A stretch of DNA of 64,000 nt from Petroclostridium xylanilyticum (GTDB lineage: Bacteria; Bacillota; Clostridia; SK-Y3). The stretch spans positions 124,001 through 188,000 of the forward strand of contig NZ_NPML01000013.1 in NCBI RefSeq assembly GCF_002252565.1, given 5' to 3'. The position numbers and the translations under genes were made by a program. Of the stretch, positions 1 to 10,325 are shown one piece after another; position 1 is the first letter of the stretch; each line of letters opens with the position of its first letter. The notes under the pieces are model-generated. The model ran no database searches. It had not been told where the DNA came from and saw nothing but the letters and a program-made list of their open reading frames with translations.

Positions 1-26
1 TTTTATTTCGAAGGAGGTAAAATACT

Positions 27-698
27 ATGGTAACAAGACACCACTTTGATATGGAACTGGAAAACCTGCATCAAGATCTAATAGACATGGGCAATAAAAT
101 ACAGGAATCTATCGATAATGCAATTATCGCATTAAAAGATCAAAATATTGAATTAGCAAGGCAGGTATTGAAAAATGATGATGTAATCGATGAATTAGAA
201 CATAAAATTGAGAGAAAGTGTATCAACCTTATTGCAAGGCAGCAGCCATTGGCAAAAGATTTACGGACAATCAGCACTGCGCTTAAAATTATTACAGATA
301 TGGAAAGAATTGCAGATCATTCTGCTGATATCTGTGATTTAACCATAAAAATGGCAGACCAAAAATACATTAAACCATTGATTGATATTCCCAAAATGGC
401 CGAAGCAGCAAAAGCAATGGTTAATCATGCAATCAATGCTTATGTTACCCAGGATGTAGAGCTGGCAAAGAAAGTTTGTAATGATGATGACGAGGTAGAT
501 AATTATTTTGTTAAAATAGTAGATGAACTTAGAGAAATCATTCGTCAAAATCCAGACACTGTCTATCAAGCTACTAACTTCATTCTAGTTGCAAAATACC
601 TGGAACGTATGGGCGACCATGCAACCAATATCGGTGAATGGGTAATATACAATGTAACAGGTGTCCATAAAGATCTTAACCATGGAGAAGTGAGATAG
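27..698 (+). CDS. phoU: Phosphate signalling complex protein PhoU
   Basis: PhoU is a cytoplasmic adaptor that links the Pst phosphate importer to the PhoR sensor and dampens Pho-regulon signalling. The 223-residue protein has the usual family length and two tandem helical PhoU repeats, each carrying the metal-binding signature: DMERIADHSADI at residues 91-102 and LERMGDHATNIGEW near residue 190. The ATG is preceded by an AGGAGGT ribosome binding site at 11-17. The pst genes normally upstream would lie outside the left edge. It converges on a minus-strand gene across a shared terminator. Identification rests on full-length family resemblance. Confidence 0.96.
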   Translation: MVTRHHFDMELENLHQDLIDMGNKIQESIDNAIIALKDQNIELARQVLKNDDVIDELEHKIERKCINLIARQQPLAKDLRTISTALKIITDMERIADHSADICDLTIKMADQKYIKPLIDIPKMAEAAKAMVNHAINAYVTQDVELAKKVCNDDDEVDNYFVKIVDELREIIRQNPDTVYQATNFILVAKYLERMGDHATNIGEWVIYNVTGVHKDLNHGEVR

Positions 699-707
699 AA
701 AATAAAT

Positions 708-752
708 AAAAAAATATACGATACGACGATACGTGGTATCGTATATTTTTTT
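708..752. terminator. Bidirectional rho-independent terminator
   Basis: A perfect 17-bp inverted repeat (708-724 and 736-752) with an 11-nt loop has A-runs on the left and T-runs on the right. It can end both phoU from the left and the V-ATPase/DUF378 transcripts from the right. Confidence 0.9.
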
Positions 753-754
753 AT

Positions 755-958
755 TTAATGATTTCTTGCCGGAACTCTCTCTCTAAATAATAAACTAACT
801 GTCCAGAGCCCTGCCAAACCTACAATCGTATATACAATTCTACTGAGCATTGCATTTTGTCCACCGAAGATACTTGCTACCAAGTCAATCCCAAATAAAC
901 CTATTAATCCCCAGTTCAACGCCCCGATGATTACTAAAATTAAAGCCAATCTATCCAT
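755..958 (-). CDS. DUF378 small membrane protein
   Basis: This 67-residue protein has two hydrophobic helices (about residues 4-24 and 38-58) and the GALNWGLIG motif near the start that typifies the DUF378 family. Its function is unknown. The ATG follows AAGGAG with about 7 nt spacing. It lies just downstream of the V-ATPase operon on the same strand, with no clear terminator in the 75-nt gap, so read-through from that operon is possible. Confidence 0.85.
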   Translation of the reverse strand: MDRLALILVIIGALNWGLIGLFGIDLVASIFGGQNAMLSRIVYTIVGLAGLWTVSLLFRERVPARNH

Positions 959-1033
959 TTGATCAACTCCTTATAGCTTTTAATTTTAGTATTTCTTAAA
1001 TTTTAATATTAATACATATGAAAAATTTTTATA

Positions 1034-1648
1034 TCAACTTTTTGTACTTTTAATTATTTTTAACCGTGTAAATTCTTCTCTTTCCTTTTCCTCTAATGCA
1101 TTTTGAATATTGGATGTAATTTGCTCGTATCTGGGGATCATAATATTTTTTAGAGCATTCGCCCTCTTTTGTGTCCTTTTAATGTTATTAGCAAGCCTGT
1201 AAACTGCATTTTCAATTTCCGCGAGGTCAACTGTCAGCTTTTTAACCTTATCAAATTTTTTATATGCTTCGTCCAGTGCAGCATTGGTCCGGAAGAAACC
1301 ATACCTGGGTTGAATTTCTTTTTCTTCCATGGTGACCATAGGAATTTCCACTCCCATAATACTCCTGAATTTGATATCAATACCATCTTCGACAGGAATC
1401 GCATGTCCTATCTGCTCGACCGTACTAATTCCTATGGTAATATTGGCAACTTGCAGCGCTTCATAGGCTTCACGGAATGTAACATCTATCTGGGATTGAA
1501 TTTCTTCAGCTTTATCAATCAGCAGCATCATCTCCCGGATGAGTATATTTCTTTTTTTATCCAACAGCTCATATCCCTGTCTTGAAAGCCGCAAAGTATT
1601 ACGTGCCTGTATAAGATTCCCTTTGGTAGGAAATAAGGCGACATCCAT
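1034..1648 (-). CDS. ntpD: V-type ATP synthase subunit D
   Basis: Subunit D is the central rotor shaft of the V/A-type ATPase, coupling A3B3 catalysis to the membrane ring. The 204-residue sequence is a long helical hairpin. It begins with the conserved pattern FPTKGNLIQARNTLRLSRQG and ends with a basic coiled coil containing RVRRTQKRANALKN-like residues (RTQKRANALKNIMIP). The ATG overlaps the stop codon of subunit B (TAATG), indicating translational coupling. It is the last gene of the nine-gene ATPase operon. Confidence 0.97.
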   Translation of the reverse strand: MDVALFPTKGNLIQARNTLRLSRQGYELLDKKRNILIREMMLLIDKAEEIQSQIDVTFREAYEALQVANITIGISTVEQIGHAIPVEDGIDIKFRSIMGVEIPMVTMEEKEIQPRYGFFRTNAALDEAYKKFDKVKKLTVDLAEIENAVYRLANNIKRTQKRANALKNIMIPRYEQITSNIQNALEEKEREEFTRLKIIKSTKS

Positions 1649-3051
1649 TATAACTCACTCCTTGTGCTGCTGTAAGGCCTGTAGTATTTATCAAGTATTT
1701 TTACATCCACCCTATCCAGTTCTTCTTTAGGTAATATACCAAGCAGCCTCCAACCTAAATCCAAGGTATTATCCATAGACCTGTTTTCTTCCTTGTTCTG
1801 GGAGATAAACTCTCTTTCAAAAGCTTTTCCAAACTCTATATATTTTTTATCAATTTCACTTAACTCATCTTCCCCTATAACCGAAGCCAACGCTCTCACT
1901 TCCTGTACATGGGCATAGGAGGCAAAAAGCTGGTTTGCAATAGCAGGATGGTCTTCCCGGGTAAAACCTTCCCCGATCCCATCCTTCATCAGTCTTGAGA
2001 GAGAAGGCAATACAATGACTGGAGGGTAAACACCCCTTTGGTGGAGTGACCGGTCTAAAACAATTTGCCCCTCAGTAATATAACCGGTTAAATCAGGGAC
2101 GGGGTGCGTAATGTCATCATTAGGCATTGTCAAAATTGGAATCTGCGTAATAGAACCTTTCCTGTCCTTCAGCATGCCTGCCCTTTCATACAGAGAGGCC
2201 AAATCGCTATATAGGTATCCCGGAAAACCTTTTCTACTGGGAATCTCTCCTTTGGATGAAGAAATTTCACGGAGTGCTTCACAATAAGAGGTCATGTCGG
2301 TAAGGATAACCAGTATATGCATATTATGTTGAAATGCCAGATATTCTGCAACCGTTAATGCACAGCGGGGCGTAATAATTCTTTCTACAACCGGGTCATT
2401 TGCTAAATTTAAAAACATTACAACCTTTTGCAGTACACCGCTTTCTTCAAAACTCCTTTTAAAGTAATCGGCAACATCATGCTTGACACCCATTGCTGCA
2501 AAGACTACTGCAAATTCAGCATCCTCTTGCTGTGCCAGTTGGGCCTGACGGACAATTTGAACCGCCAGGGCATCATGGGGCAGTCCATTTCCGGAAAATA
2601 TGGGAAGTTTCTGTCCCCGTATGAGCGTAGTAAGTCCATCAATAGAAGAAATTCCGGTCTGAATATAATTTCTTGGATATTCACGGGACACAGGATTGAT
2701 GGGTTTACCGTTCACGTCCCATTTTACTTCAGGGAAAATTTCCCCCATGCCGTCTATAGGTCTTCCAACACCATCAAAAATCCTGCCCAATATTTCCTTA
2801 GACAGCGGAATCTCCAATGAATGCCCTAACAACCGGGTTTTCGTATTTGTCAATGAAATATTAGACGTGCCTTCAAAAACCTGGACAACAGCAATGTCCC
2901 CATAAAGTTCTATAATTCTCCCTATTCTTTTCTCTGAATTATCTACCGTAATTTCCACCATTTCTTCAAAAGAAGCACCCTGTATTCCTTCGATGATTAC
3001 TAAAGGTCCAGAAATTTGTTTTAAGCCTATGTATTCTAATTTCATGGTCAT
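1648..3051 (-). CDS. ntpB: V-type ATP synthase subunit B
   Basis: Subunit B is the non-catalytic nucleotide-binding-fold subunit that alternates with subunit A in the A3B3 head. The 467-residue length is typical. The protein lacks an intact P-loop ([19 protein letters not shown] in its place) but keeps the family blocks, such as [14 protein letters not shown] and [15 protein letters not shown]. The sequence AAGGGGA lies 4 nt from the first ATG and 10 nt from a second in-frame ATG (codon 3), so the exact start is uncertain by two codons. It sits 22 nt after subunit A. Confidence 0.97.
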   Translation of the reverse strand: MTMKLEYIGLKQISGPLVIIEGIQGASFEEMVEITVDNSEKRIGRIIELYGDIAVVQVFEGTSNISLTNTKTRLLGHSLEIPLSKEILGRIFDGVGRPIDGMGEIFPEVKWDVNGKPINPVSREYPRNYIQTGISSIDGLTTLIRGQKLPIFSGNGLPHDALAVQIVRQAQLAQQEDAEFAVVFAAMGVKHDVADYFKRSFEESGVLQKVVMFLNLANDPVVERIITPRCALTVAEYLAFQHNMHILVILTDMTSYCEALREISSSKGEIPSRKGFPGYLYSDLASLYERAGMLKDRKGSITQIPILTMPNDDITHPVPDLTGYITEGQIVLDRSLHQRGVYPPVIVLPSLSRLMKDGIGEGFTREDHPAIANQLFASYAHVQEVRALASVIGEDELSEIDKKYIEFGKAFEREFISQNKEENRSMDNTLDLGWRLLGILPKEELDRVDVKILDKYYRPYSSTRSEL

Positions 3052-3073
3052 TATTCCCCTTCAAATTGCTATG

Positions 3074-4849
3074 CTAATACTTATACCTCTCACGTAACCG
3101 ATGATAAAATTCATCAATCTTCTTCTTTACTTCTTCAAACTTCTCAAATTCCTCATTCCCAACGGTATATTTTATTTTTATAATCTCTTCAAATATTCCT
3201 GTATTTCTTAAGACCGACATAGGGATATTCTGCGCTATAAGCTCCTTTGCTTTGCTGTACAGGTATAATATTGCCTCCATCATTTTGAACTGCTTTGTGA
3301 CAGGCACATAAGTATCGCTGGCATGATACGCATTTTGCTGAAGAAAACCCAGCCGGATTACTCTTGAAATGTCCAGAATAAGTTTTTGTTCATCCGGCAA
3401 AATGTCTCCCCCTATCAACTTGACAATTTCCATTAGCTTGCTTTCTTCCTGCAGTAATCTCATTATTTCAGTACGAAGCTCAAAAAATTTACCATCTACA
3501 TTTTTTTCATACCAATCTTTCAAAAGATCGATATACTCACTATAACTGGTAAGCCAGTGTATGGCAGGATAGTGCCTTGAATAGGCAAGCTGCCGGTCCA
3601 GCGCCCAAAAACACCTTATAAACCGCTTGGTATTTTGTGTGACCGGTTCTGAAAAGTCTCCTCCCTGTGGAGAAACAGCACCTATAATTGTTACGGAGCC
3701 TTCTGTCCCATTTAAATTTTGTACATAACCTGCTCTTTCGTAAAACTCTGACAAACGGGATGGAAGGTAAGCCGGAAATCCCTCTTCTGCAGGCATTTCT
3801 TCCAAACGCCCGGAAATTTCTCTAAGTGCTTCCGCCCACCGGGAAGTAGAGTCTGCCATAATTGCAACATGATATCCCATATCCCTATAGTATTCCGCCA
3901 GCGTAATACCTGTATAGATTGAAGCCTCTCTTGCGGCAACAGGCATATTGGATGTATTAGCTATCAAAACAGTTCTATCCATTAGAGGACGTCCAGATTT
4001 CGGGTCAACCAGCTTTGGAAAATCTTCCAATACTTCTGTCATTTCATTTCCCCGTTCACCGCATCCTATATACACGACGATATCGGCATCAGACCATTTT
4101 GCCAACTGGTGCTGCGTCATGGTTTTACCGGTACCAAACCCTCCCGGAATAGCTGCCGTGCCTCCCTTGGCTATGGGAAAAAGGGTATCAATGACCCTTT
4201 GTCCCGTAACAAGCGGCCTGTCAATTCCTATTCTTTTAAGATATGCCCGTGGTGTCCGTATAGGCCATTCCTGGATAAGCGTTAGTTCTCTGATTGCACC
4301 CGAATCTTCCCGTATCTTTACAACCGGCTGATGGATGGAATAGCTGCCATCCGTTACGGTTTCAATTATTTTGCCCTTTATTGTTGGCGGCACCATTATT
4401 CTATGCAGTATAAGAGGAGTTTCCTGGACTTCTGCGATGATACTTCCTCCACTAATCGCGTCTCCTGCTTTTACAGTGATATGTGTATCCCATTTTTTTC
4501 GAGGGTCCAGTGCTTCCATTTCCAAGCCTCTGGAAATAAATGCCCCGGATTTTTTTTCTATGTAATGTAGAGGCCTTTCTATACCATCAAATATATTCCC
4601 GATAATTCCCGGACCCAATTGAACCGATAAGGGTTTGCCAGTAGATATGACCGGTTCTCCCGGGAATAAACCGGTAGTAACCTCATATACCTGGATAATT
4701 GTCATATCATCATGTATTGCAATAACTTCACCAATTAATTTTTCTTTTCCTACCATAACCATTTCAAGCATGCGGAAATCTTTACTGCCCTTTACCTTTA
4801 CAACAGGCCCATTAATGCCATATATGGTTCCTTTAGCTTCTGCCTCCAT
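3074..4849 (-). CDS. ntpA: V-type ATP synthase catalytic subunit A
   Basis: Subunit A is the catalytic ATPase subunit of the V/A-type rotary ATPase. The 591-residue protein carries the Walker A motif GGFGTGKT, the GERGNEMTEVL block, and SRWAEALREISGRLEEMPAEEG. It also has the long non-homologous insertion that distinguishes A from F-type beta subunits. I place the start at the ATG at 4849, preceded by GGTGAT at good spacing. An upstream in-frame TTG at 4879 has no comparable ribosome site and would overlap subunit E. It lies in the ATPase operon between E and B. Confidence 0.97.
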   Translation of the reverse strand: MEAEAKGTIYGINGPVVKVKGSKDFRMLEMVMVGKEKLIGEVIAIHDDMTIIQVYEVTTGLFPGEPVISTGKPLSVQLGPGIIGNIFDGIERPLHYIEKKSGAFISRGLEMEALDPRKKWDTHITVKAGDAISGGSIIAEVQETPLILHRIMVPPTIKGKIIETVTDGSYSIHQPVVKIREDSGAIRELTLIQEWPIRTPRAYLKRIGIDRPLVTGQRVIDTLFPIAKGGTAAIPGGFGTGKTMTQHQLAKWSDADIVVYIGCGERGNEMTEVLEDFPKLVDPKSGRPLMDRTVLIANTSNMPVAAREASIYTGITLAEYYRDMGYHVAIMADSTSRWAEALREISGRLEEMPAEEGFPAYLPSRLSEFYERAGYVQNLNGTEGSVTIIGAVSPQGGDFSEPVTQNTKRFIRCFWALDRQLAYSRHYPAIHWLTSYSEYIDLLKDWYEKNVDGKFFELRTEIMRLLQEESKLMEIVKLIGGDILPDEQKLILDISRVIRLGFLQQNAYHASDTYVPVTKQFKMMEAILYLYSKAKELIAQNIPMSVLRNTGIFEEIIKIKYTVGNEEFEKFEEVKKKIDEFYHRLRERYKY

Positions 4850-4862
4850 AGTATCACCCACT

Positions 4863-5468
4863 TTACTGCTTTTTACCAATTACCAACCCGCTTATTTCGA
4901 GAAACTGTTCTCTCTGCTGCTGTATTTTAGCAGCCAATGAATTATCTACCAGGATATTTTTGGTTTTATTAAAAATTTTACATCCGCCAATTATGTCAGT
5001 TTGCTCTACCTGAATTTCCATATTAAAACCCAGGTTTTCTTTTATTCTATCTATTAGATGAACATCCGTCCTATTAATATAGACCACTATTTCCCCATCT
5101 CCGGTTATCTTACAGCCTTCTTTTATGCTGTCTGACAGGAAAGTCAAATAACCGGGCGTACGAATAAATTCAATAACTTTTTGATGAATGTTTGAAAATA
5201 TTTCATCAATGATTTCTTCTCTCTTTTGAAGTAACATTTTCTTACTTTCCATTGATGCACGGGAAATCATTTCATTTTTTTCTTTATGAATCCTGCGAAT
5301 TTCTTTCTGAATTGTTAAATAAGCCTGCTCTAGAAATTCAAGCTCTTTTTGCTCCAGCACTTTAAGCCGGTTTTCTCTTATTGACTCTATGATTTGTACT
5401 CTTTTTTCTGCCGCTTCCCTCATTACAATCCTGGCAAAATTATCTAGCTTGTCATCCACAGTACTCAA
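4863..5468 (-). CDS. ntpE: V-type ATP synthase subunit E
   Basis: Subunit E forms half of the peripheral stalk heterodimer (with the H/G subunit) that holds the head stationary. The protein has a long N-terminal helix (about residues 1-105) rich in Glu, Lys and Arg. A globular C-terminal part contains DIIGGCKIFNKTKNILVDNSLAAKI, which matches the conserved GG..V...G.I..DN.L motif. A TTG at 5468 with GAGGTG 6 nt upstream is the best start; the upstream GTG at 5477 overlaps that ribosome site. It follows subunit F closely. Confidence 0.94.
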   Translation of the reverse strand: MSTVDDKLDNFARIVMREAAEKRVQIIESIRENRLKVLEQKELEFLEQAYLTIQKEIRRIHKEKNEMISRASMESKKMLLQKREEIIDEIFSNIHQKVIEFIRTPGYLTFLSDSIKEGCKITGDGEIVVYINRTDVHLIDRIKENLGFNMEIQVEQTDIIGGCKIFNKTKNILVDNSLAAKIQQQREQFLEISGLVIGKKQ

Positions 5469-5478
5469 TAATATCACC

Positions 5479-5787
5479 TCAAATCTTCAATCCTATCGCT
5501 TCCCGGACATACCGAGTGATGGAATCAGGCGTCCGCCCTGTTCCATGACGGTCTGGTATCTCAACGATCAACGGCGTATGGTAGTTCAATTTTATGTCTT
5601 TGATATACTCTGGAAAAAGCTTAACCAACTTTTCGGTAATCAAAATAATTCCTATTTCTTTATTATGCACGACATCATCCAAAACCTGTTTGAGTTCATG
5701 TCCTTCGTGAACCACAACTCCTTCAATTCCTGCCAACCTCATGCCGGTTTTCGTGTCAACATTATCACTAATTAAAAATACTTGCAT
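5479..5787 (-). CDS. V-type ATP synthase subunit F
   Basis: Subunit F is a small central-stalk component that binds subunit D and modulates ATP hydrolysis. The 102-residue protein fits the family in length and pattern: a Rossmann-like fold with FLISDNVDTKTGMRLAGIEG, then EIGIILITEKLV, then PLIVEIPDRHG. The ATG at 5787 follows AAAGGTGA by 5 nt, which is preferred over the GTG at 5796. It is encoded between K and E, which is not the most common order. Confidence 0.94.
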   Translation of the reverse strand: MQVFLISDNVDTKTGMRLAGIEGVVVHEGHELKQVLDDVVHNKEIGIILITEKLVKLFPEYIKDIKLNYHTPLIVEIPDRHGTGRTPDSITRYVREAIGLKI

Positions 5788-5803
5788 AGTTATCACCTTT
5801 CGG

Positions 5804-6229
5804 CTAAATTCTATTTAAGATACTAAAAGTAACCAGCAGCCCGTAAAGTGCGATTCCTTCTGCCAGGGCAACAAAGATAAGTGCCTTACCCATGATTTTA
5901 GGGTCTTCACTGATAGCTCCCAAGGCTGCTGAACTTGCTGCCGCAACTGCAATTCCGGCTCCTATGGTTGCCATTCCCGTTACAAGTGCTGCTGCAAGAT
6001 AGGCCAGCCCATTCCCGGCGGCATCGGCTGCAGCGGCTGCATTGCCGGAAGCAGAAACATCACCTGAGAACAATACAATTGTTGCTACGATTAGAATAGA
6101 GAAAAATGAAAAAATATTGATGCCTAAAACCGTTTTTACTTTATTTCCACTTAACCCGCTTAAAATAAACACTGCTCCAGGAATTATAATACTTAATATC
6201 AATGCAATTGAAGTGATTAATATAAACAT
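5804..6229 (-). CDS. ntpK: V-type ATP synthase subunit K (proteolipid ring)
   Basis: Subunit K builds the membrane ring that carries the transported ion. The 141-residue protein has four hydrophobic stretches. The first hairpin (about 1-60) is degenerate. The second (about 72-140) holds the Gly/Ala-rich helix and the essential glutamate in LAEGIALYG, about residue 124. Neither a glutamine in the partner helix nor a Ser/Thr next to the glutamate, both seen in Na+-binding rings, is evident, so protons are the simpler guess. AAGGAGG lies 10 nt before the ATG. An Ala-rich linker (residues 62-70) joins the two hairpins. Confidence 0.95.
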   Translation of the reverse strand: MFILITSIALILSIIIPGAVFILSGLSGNKVKTVLGINIFSFFSILIVATIVLFSGDVSASGNAAAAADAAGNGLAYLAAALVTGMATIGAGIAVAAASSAALGAISEDPKIMGKALIFVALAEGIALYGLLVTFSILNRI

Positions 6230-6245
6230 GTTGATAAAGCCTCCT

Positions 6246-8150
6246 TTAATTTTTGTTTTCTATCGTAAGTGGTACAAAAGGTCTTCCCTCACCACTAAAG
6301 AACCTGCTGAATAATTCATAGAATTCCAGTCTCAAGACTTGGATCCCCACAATCAAGCCTTCCAGGGCAATAACAAGAATATTTCCTATAATCAAAACAA
6401 ACAGGTTGCCAATTCCTTTTGCCATTTCCGCAAATATGAATACTACCATCAGCATCCCTGCATGGTTAAGTGCAAAAGCTCCTACTCTTACAAAGGAAAT
6501 TGTATTGGTTACAAAACTTAACAATATATCAAACATTTCAAAGAAGGTCTCTACAAAAAACTCAGCTTTGTCTTCCGGAAACCACTCTTTTTTCTTATGT
6601 ATCAGCCTTTCCAGGGGTTCCTTCATGAAAATGCAAAACAGCGGTAAAACAAAACAAAGCATTATAAATAGTGCCGACGCAAATGTTTTACCGGCTACAA
6701 AGAAGTAAATCGCTGAGGCAATAATTGCCCAGTAGAAGACAAATCCTGCCAGGCCGTTCTTATCGAATAACACTCTTGCTACTTCTTTTTCCTTGATTCC
6801 GTTAATAATATTCATCACCATTGCAAATGTAATAAATACCACACCAATGCCTACTGCAATAATCAAAATCGTATTGATATCTTCCATAGGTTTTAGCCAT
6901 AATGCAGGTATCAGGTGCTCAAAACCGAATACACTTCCATAAAGCAAGCCAAATATCATTGAAGATATTCCTGCAAGTATTAATACATTGCCTAGGTCCA
7001 TTCCCTTCTTTTTATAAATGAACCATCCTGCCACTGCCAACACCGCGCCCTGTCCCAAATCTCCAAACATCATTCCAAACATAAAGACATAGGTAATGGC
7101 TACAAAGGCAGTTGGATCAATCTCATTATAGGAGGGTAGCCCGTACATTCTAACCAATGACTCAAAAGGCTTGAATAACGTATGGTTTCTCAATTCGGTA
7201 GGTGGTTTGCTCTTTTTCACAATTTCCGGTTCTTCTACGATATAAGTTATACCTTCACTCTCATCCAACCGGGCAGTAAAGGATTTTAAGTGAATTTGCG
7301 GTATCCAGCCAACAATATAAAAGGATTCACGGGTATGGGCGGCATACTTACGGACGTTAAAGGCCTGATGCAAATATCTTACGGTATTATACGCCCTGAT
7401 AAATTTATCTTTTTCTTTTTGGATATATTCATTGAGTCGATGGTTTGCGTCACGCAGCTGCTTCTCCAATTGCCGGATCTCTTTATCCATTTGTTCCAAT
7501 GCCTGGGCAGGCGTACCGCTCACCCTTCCTGAAATTCTTATTCTTTCAAAGTAAAGGGAAGAAAAGACACTGTCGATTTTCTCTCGTGAAATTTCAGGGG
7601 TAAAGTAGATCCCCCAAACATAGTCGGTTTCATGTAATACCGGGATAAAAAATGCTTCTATATTTGCCAGGTACATTTCCAGCTTTTTGTAACTATCCCG
7701 CGGCAGCCGGCCGAAACGGAATTTTATAAACCGAAAATTAAAAAGTTTCTCCAATTCTACATCTACATCCTTCATGGGTTTCAACTGTTTTACAATCTGC
7801 CGGTCTTCGGATATTCTTTTCTCAATCTCCGCTTTCTTTTCCATAAAATCTTTAAGCTGTTCATTGATGGATGTGATATATTGCTCCAGCTGTTCTATGG
7901 AATCCTCACATCTTAATTTAGAATTGTACTCAAAAGAAAAATTGATGTATTCCATTGCTTCCTGTGCTTTTTTCATCAAATTTTCATAGGGATTATCTTC
8001 TAAATAGGGATAGAGTCCTTTTACATTATCAAGAATACTCATAGCATTTTCCAGGTGAATATTATTCTCTATAATATGGTCCATGACAAATTGGTCAAAT
8101 TTATTTTTTGGTCCAACGATGTTGATGAATTTCATTTTTAATACAGCCAT
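6246..8150 (-). CDS. ntpI: V-type ATP synthase subunit I
   Basis: Subunit I (the a-subunit equivalent) is the membrane stator that provides the ion half-channels. It has a cytoplasmic N-terminal half with coiled-coil segments (about residues 80-120 and 215-255). A C-terminal membrane half of seven or eight helices starts with [21 protein letters not shown], where GMMFGDxGxG is the family hallmark. A late helix carries [17 protein letters not shown] with the essential arginine. The ATG at 8150 has GAGGTGA 6 nt upstream and is preferred over the initiator seven codons earlier. Confidence 0.96.
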   Translation of the reverse strand: MAVLKMKFINIVGPKNKFDQFVMDHIIENNIHLENAMSILDNVKGLYPYLEDNPYENLMKKAQEAMEYINFSFEYNSKLRCEDSIEQLEQYITSINEQLKDFMEKKAEIEKRISEDRQIVKQLKPMKDVDVELEKLFNFRFIKFRFGRLPRDSYKKLEMYLANIEAFFIPVLHETDYVWGIYFTPEISREKIDSVFSSLYFERIRISGRVSGTPAQALEQMDKEIRQLEKQLRDANHRLNEYIQKEKDKFIRAYNTVRYLHQAFNVRKYAAHTRESFYIVGWIPQIHLKSFTARLDESEGITYIVEEPEIVKKSKPPTELRNHTLFKPFESLVRMYGLPSYNEIDPTAFVAITYVFMFGMMFGDLGQGAVLAVAGWFIYKKKGMDLGNVLILAGISSMIFGLLYGSVFGFEHLIPALWLKPMEDINTILIIAVGIGVVFITFAMVMNIINGIKEKEVARVLFDKNGLAGFVFYWAIIASAIYFFVAGKTFASALFIMLCFVLPLFCIFMKEPLERLIHKKKEWFPEDKAEFFVETFFEMFDILLSFVTNTISFVRVGAFALNHAGMLMVVFIFAEMAKGIGNLFVLIIGNILVIALEGLIVGIQVLRLEFYELFSRFFSGEGRPFVPLTIENKN

Positions 8151-8160
8151 ATCCGTCACC

Positions 8161-9213
8161 TCACTTTTCAATGCCCACTATATATTTCTTTACCTGCTCA
8201 GGTTTGAGCTGATACCTGATTCCTTCAATAATAGAAATAATATTGCGAATCTCTATCTCCTTTAAATGTAAATAAGCCATCAGCGAAGCAATGGAAAATT
8301 GATGATGCCTTAAAAACTTTCTATGCATTTTATACACATAATAGGTAAAGTTGTGTTCATAAAAATAGTCGCCGCTGCTTACCTCAAAAATTTCAGCATA
8401 TTTTGTAGACTTTATAATTTTTATTACTTCCTCAGGATTGTTGGCTTCTACCATACTCATCAATTGCGATTTGCTGATTTTATACCTATAAGGGATAATA
8501 TAACTATATATAATTTCCCTAGGTGTATTAAAATACCTTTTACACCTATAGATCCACAGTATATTTAAGATATCTGTTTCACTGCCAAAAGAATGCGAAA
8601 TAATTTTACGATCCTGTCCTGACAAAAGCTTGTCTTTTTGTTTCCAGATATGAGAGAAAAAGTACATATCAAGACTCATTTCAATGCTGAATAAGTTTAA
8701 GTGCTGTGTATTAACGATGAAAGGGAATAGAATATCATAATAGACACTGCCTTTTAAATTCTGGATAAATTGCTGTATATTCTTTGATGCTGCAAGCTTT
8801 TCAATATCAATGGTATTATATTTTTTTAGAAAAATAATAGAATCCTGTGCAATCTGAATATTATGTTCTGTATTTAGCACTCTTAAGAGAATTTTAAGGT
8901 CTTCAATTTCATATCGTAAAAAAGCAAGCCTCAGAAACTCTTTTACATTTCCCTTGATGAATTTAAACAGCTTTGCATAATCATTTATCAGAGACTTTTT
9001 TAATACATTTTCCAGCTGCCCTCGATGGATAATATTTTCGTTGATTTCGTCCAGTGTAACCTTATAATAGGTATTGAATTTAAGGTATGCTGCTACATCC
9101 TGTACTGATTTTTTTCTGATTAATTCCTCATAATCCAGGGAAGTAAGCCTCCTTCCTAACATCACTTTAACCTTTGCTGTCAATCCGCTGTATTGATATA
9201 TTGATAACAGCAT
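8161..9213 (-). CDS. ntpC: V-type ATP synthase subunit C
   Basis: Subunit C (homologous to eukaryotic subunit d) is the funnel-shaped adaptor between the central shaft and the proteolipid ring. The 350-residue all-helical sequence matches the family in length and keeps the end pattern of hydrophobic helices with [19 protein letters not shown]. The ATG at 9213 is preceded by GGTGGTGAG. An upstream in-frame TTG at 9228 would overlap the preceding stalk gene. Its position before I and K, rather than after E, is a rearranged order. Confidence 0.94.
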   Translation of the reverse strand: MLLSIYQYSGLTAKVKVMLGRRLTSLDYEELIRKKSVQDVAAYLKFNTYYKVTLDEINENIIHRGQLENVLKKSLINDYAKLFKFIKGNVKEFLRLAFLRYEIEDLKILLRVLNTEHNIQIAQDSIIFLKKYNTIDIEKLAASKNIQQFIQNLKGSVYYDILFPFIVNTQHLNLFSIEMSLDMYFFSHIWKQKDKLLSGQDRKIISHSFGSETDILNILWIYRCKRYFNTPREIIYSYIIPYRYKISKSQLMSMVEANNPEEVIKIIKSTKYAEIFEVSSGDYFYEHNFTYYVYKMHRKFLRHHQFSIASLMAYLHLKEIEIRNIISIIEGIRYQLKPEQVKKYIVGIEK

Positions 9214-9217
9214 AAGC

Positions 9218-9529
9218 TCACCACCCAATAATCCGGCTCATAAGCATTTTTTCCCATTCATCTCTTTTCTGTTTGGCGTATTTGTCCATAGCTTCTACCT
9301 GAAGTTTAGACTGAATCTCTATTTCCTTTACTTTTTGACGTGCTTCTTGTAATTCTTTCTCCCGGATTTGCTGGATTTTTCGTTCTGTTCTTTGTTGAAT
9401 TTTCTCTTTCATTTCTAATATTTCCAGCTTTAAGCTTTCTTCTATTTTTTGTTGTTCCTGGTTTGCATCATCTACGATCTGCTGTGCTTTTTGTTCTATT
9501 TCAAGAATTTTTTTAATAATAGTATCCAA
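9218..9529 (-). CDS. V-type ATP synthase peripheral-stalk subunit (H/G type)
   Basis: This is the first gene of the ATPase operon. From a TTG start at 9529, with GGGGGAG a few bases upstream, it encodes 103 residues that are almost entirely one charged coiled coil (IEQKAQQIVDDANQEQQKIE and onward). That fits the partner of subunit E in the peripheral stalk. A longer reading from 9592 would add 21 residues unlike the family. Sequence identity is low in this class, so the call leans on shape and position. Confidence 0.86.
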   Translation of the reverse strand: MDTIIKKILEIEQKAQQIVDDANQEQQKIEESLKLEILEMKEKIQQRTERKIQQIREKELQEARQKVKEIEIQSKLQVEAMDKYAKQKRDEWEKMLMSRIIGW

Positions 9530-9662
9530 AAAAGCTCCCCCCAGTACCTTCAACATTATCTTAAATACAAGACGAGGGCATTGAAAATCCATATAATTTT
9601 TACCAAGTTCCCTCGTCCATAACAGTCATACCATATAAATATTAACTTGCACTATATTATAT

Positions 9663-9691
9663 ATTATATAAAAAATATGTAAATATGTCTA
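9663..9691 (-). promoter_or_regulatory. Probable SigA promoter of the V-ATPase operon
   Basis: On the minus strand TAGACA and TATAAT are separated by 17 bases, about 135 bases upstream of the first ATPase gene. An 8-bp inverted repeat (GACGAGGG near 9571 and CCCTCGTC near 9611) lies in the leader and may be regulatory; that part is inference. Confidence 0.7.
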
Positions 9692-9704
9692 CATTATTGC
9701 ACTT

Positions 9705-10208
9705 TTACACTTTTACATAACATGCCACAATTTCTCCAAAATACAGCGTATGGTAGTCTTTATTGCCATACCACTTTTCATCGTATTCCAGGTCTAGATA
9801 GTCCGGCTGCATTTCCTGCTTGTATACAATTTTACATTCATAATGCAGGTTACACTGTTCAATTACAGGAGTATTGATTACTTTTCCGTCTACCGGCGTC
9901 AAGCCGAACTCCTTAAATTTGTCCATATCTCTGCCCGATCTGCTCCCACATAAGGCCAGTTCCTTCTTCAATCCATCAAAAGGTATGCTTACTGTAAATT
10001 CACTGCTCTTTTCAATGAGGCCATATGTAAACCTCGACTTTCTCACCGGGACTATAAAAATAGGTTTTCCCCACATATGACCTATCAATCCCCACCCAAT
10101 TGTCATTGTATTTAACTTTTCTCCTTTTACAGTCAAAAATACACCACCGGAACTTAATTTTTGAGTTACTTCAGTCATATACTGGTCATACGGTACATCT
10201 TTAAACAT
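9705..10208 (-). CDS. Flavin reductase family protein
   Basis: The 167-residue protein resembles FMN-binding flavin-reductase-like (split-barrel) proteins. The recognisable blocks are NTMTIGWGLIGHMWGKPIF, a cofactor-binding strand, VPVRKSRFTYGLIEKSSEFTVSIP, and LALCGSRSGRDMDKF. Such proteins reduce flavins with NAD(P)H or act as small electron-transfer modules in anaerobes. It is monocistronic: the 3' end faces the V-ATPase promoter and the gene starts beyond a terminator region. The substrate cannot be told from sequence. Confidence 0.88.
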   Translation of the reverse strand: MFKDVPYDQYMTEVTQKLSSGGVFLTVKGEKLNTMTIGWGLIGHMWGKPIFIVPVRKSRFTYGLIEKSSEFTVSIPFDGLKKELALCGSRSGRDMDKFKEFGLTPVDGKVINTPVIEQCNLHYECKIVYKQEMQPDYLDLEYDEKWYGNKDYHTLYFGEIVACYVKV

Positions 10209-10281
10209 TCACCATCGCTCCTCTCAATTTTCTCTCTATTTATATATTCTATATTATCCCAACATTATCCTTTTTTCAAAC

Positions 10282-10317
10282 AAAAAAACTGGTATCACAT
10301 CTGATACCAATTTTTTA
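10282..10317. terminator. Terminator downstream of rsgI
   Basis: TGGTATCA and TGATACCA form a short-loop stem flanked by A-runs on the left and T-runs on the right, directly after rsgI on the minus strand. It may act in both directions. Confidence 0.85.
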
Positions 10318-10325
10318 AATCGACA

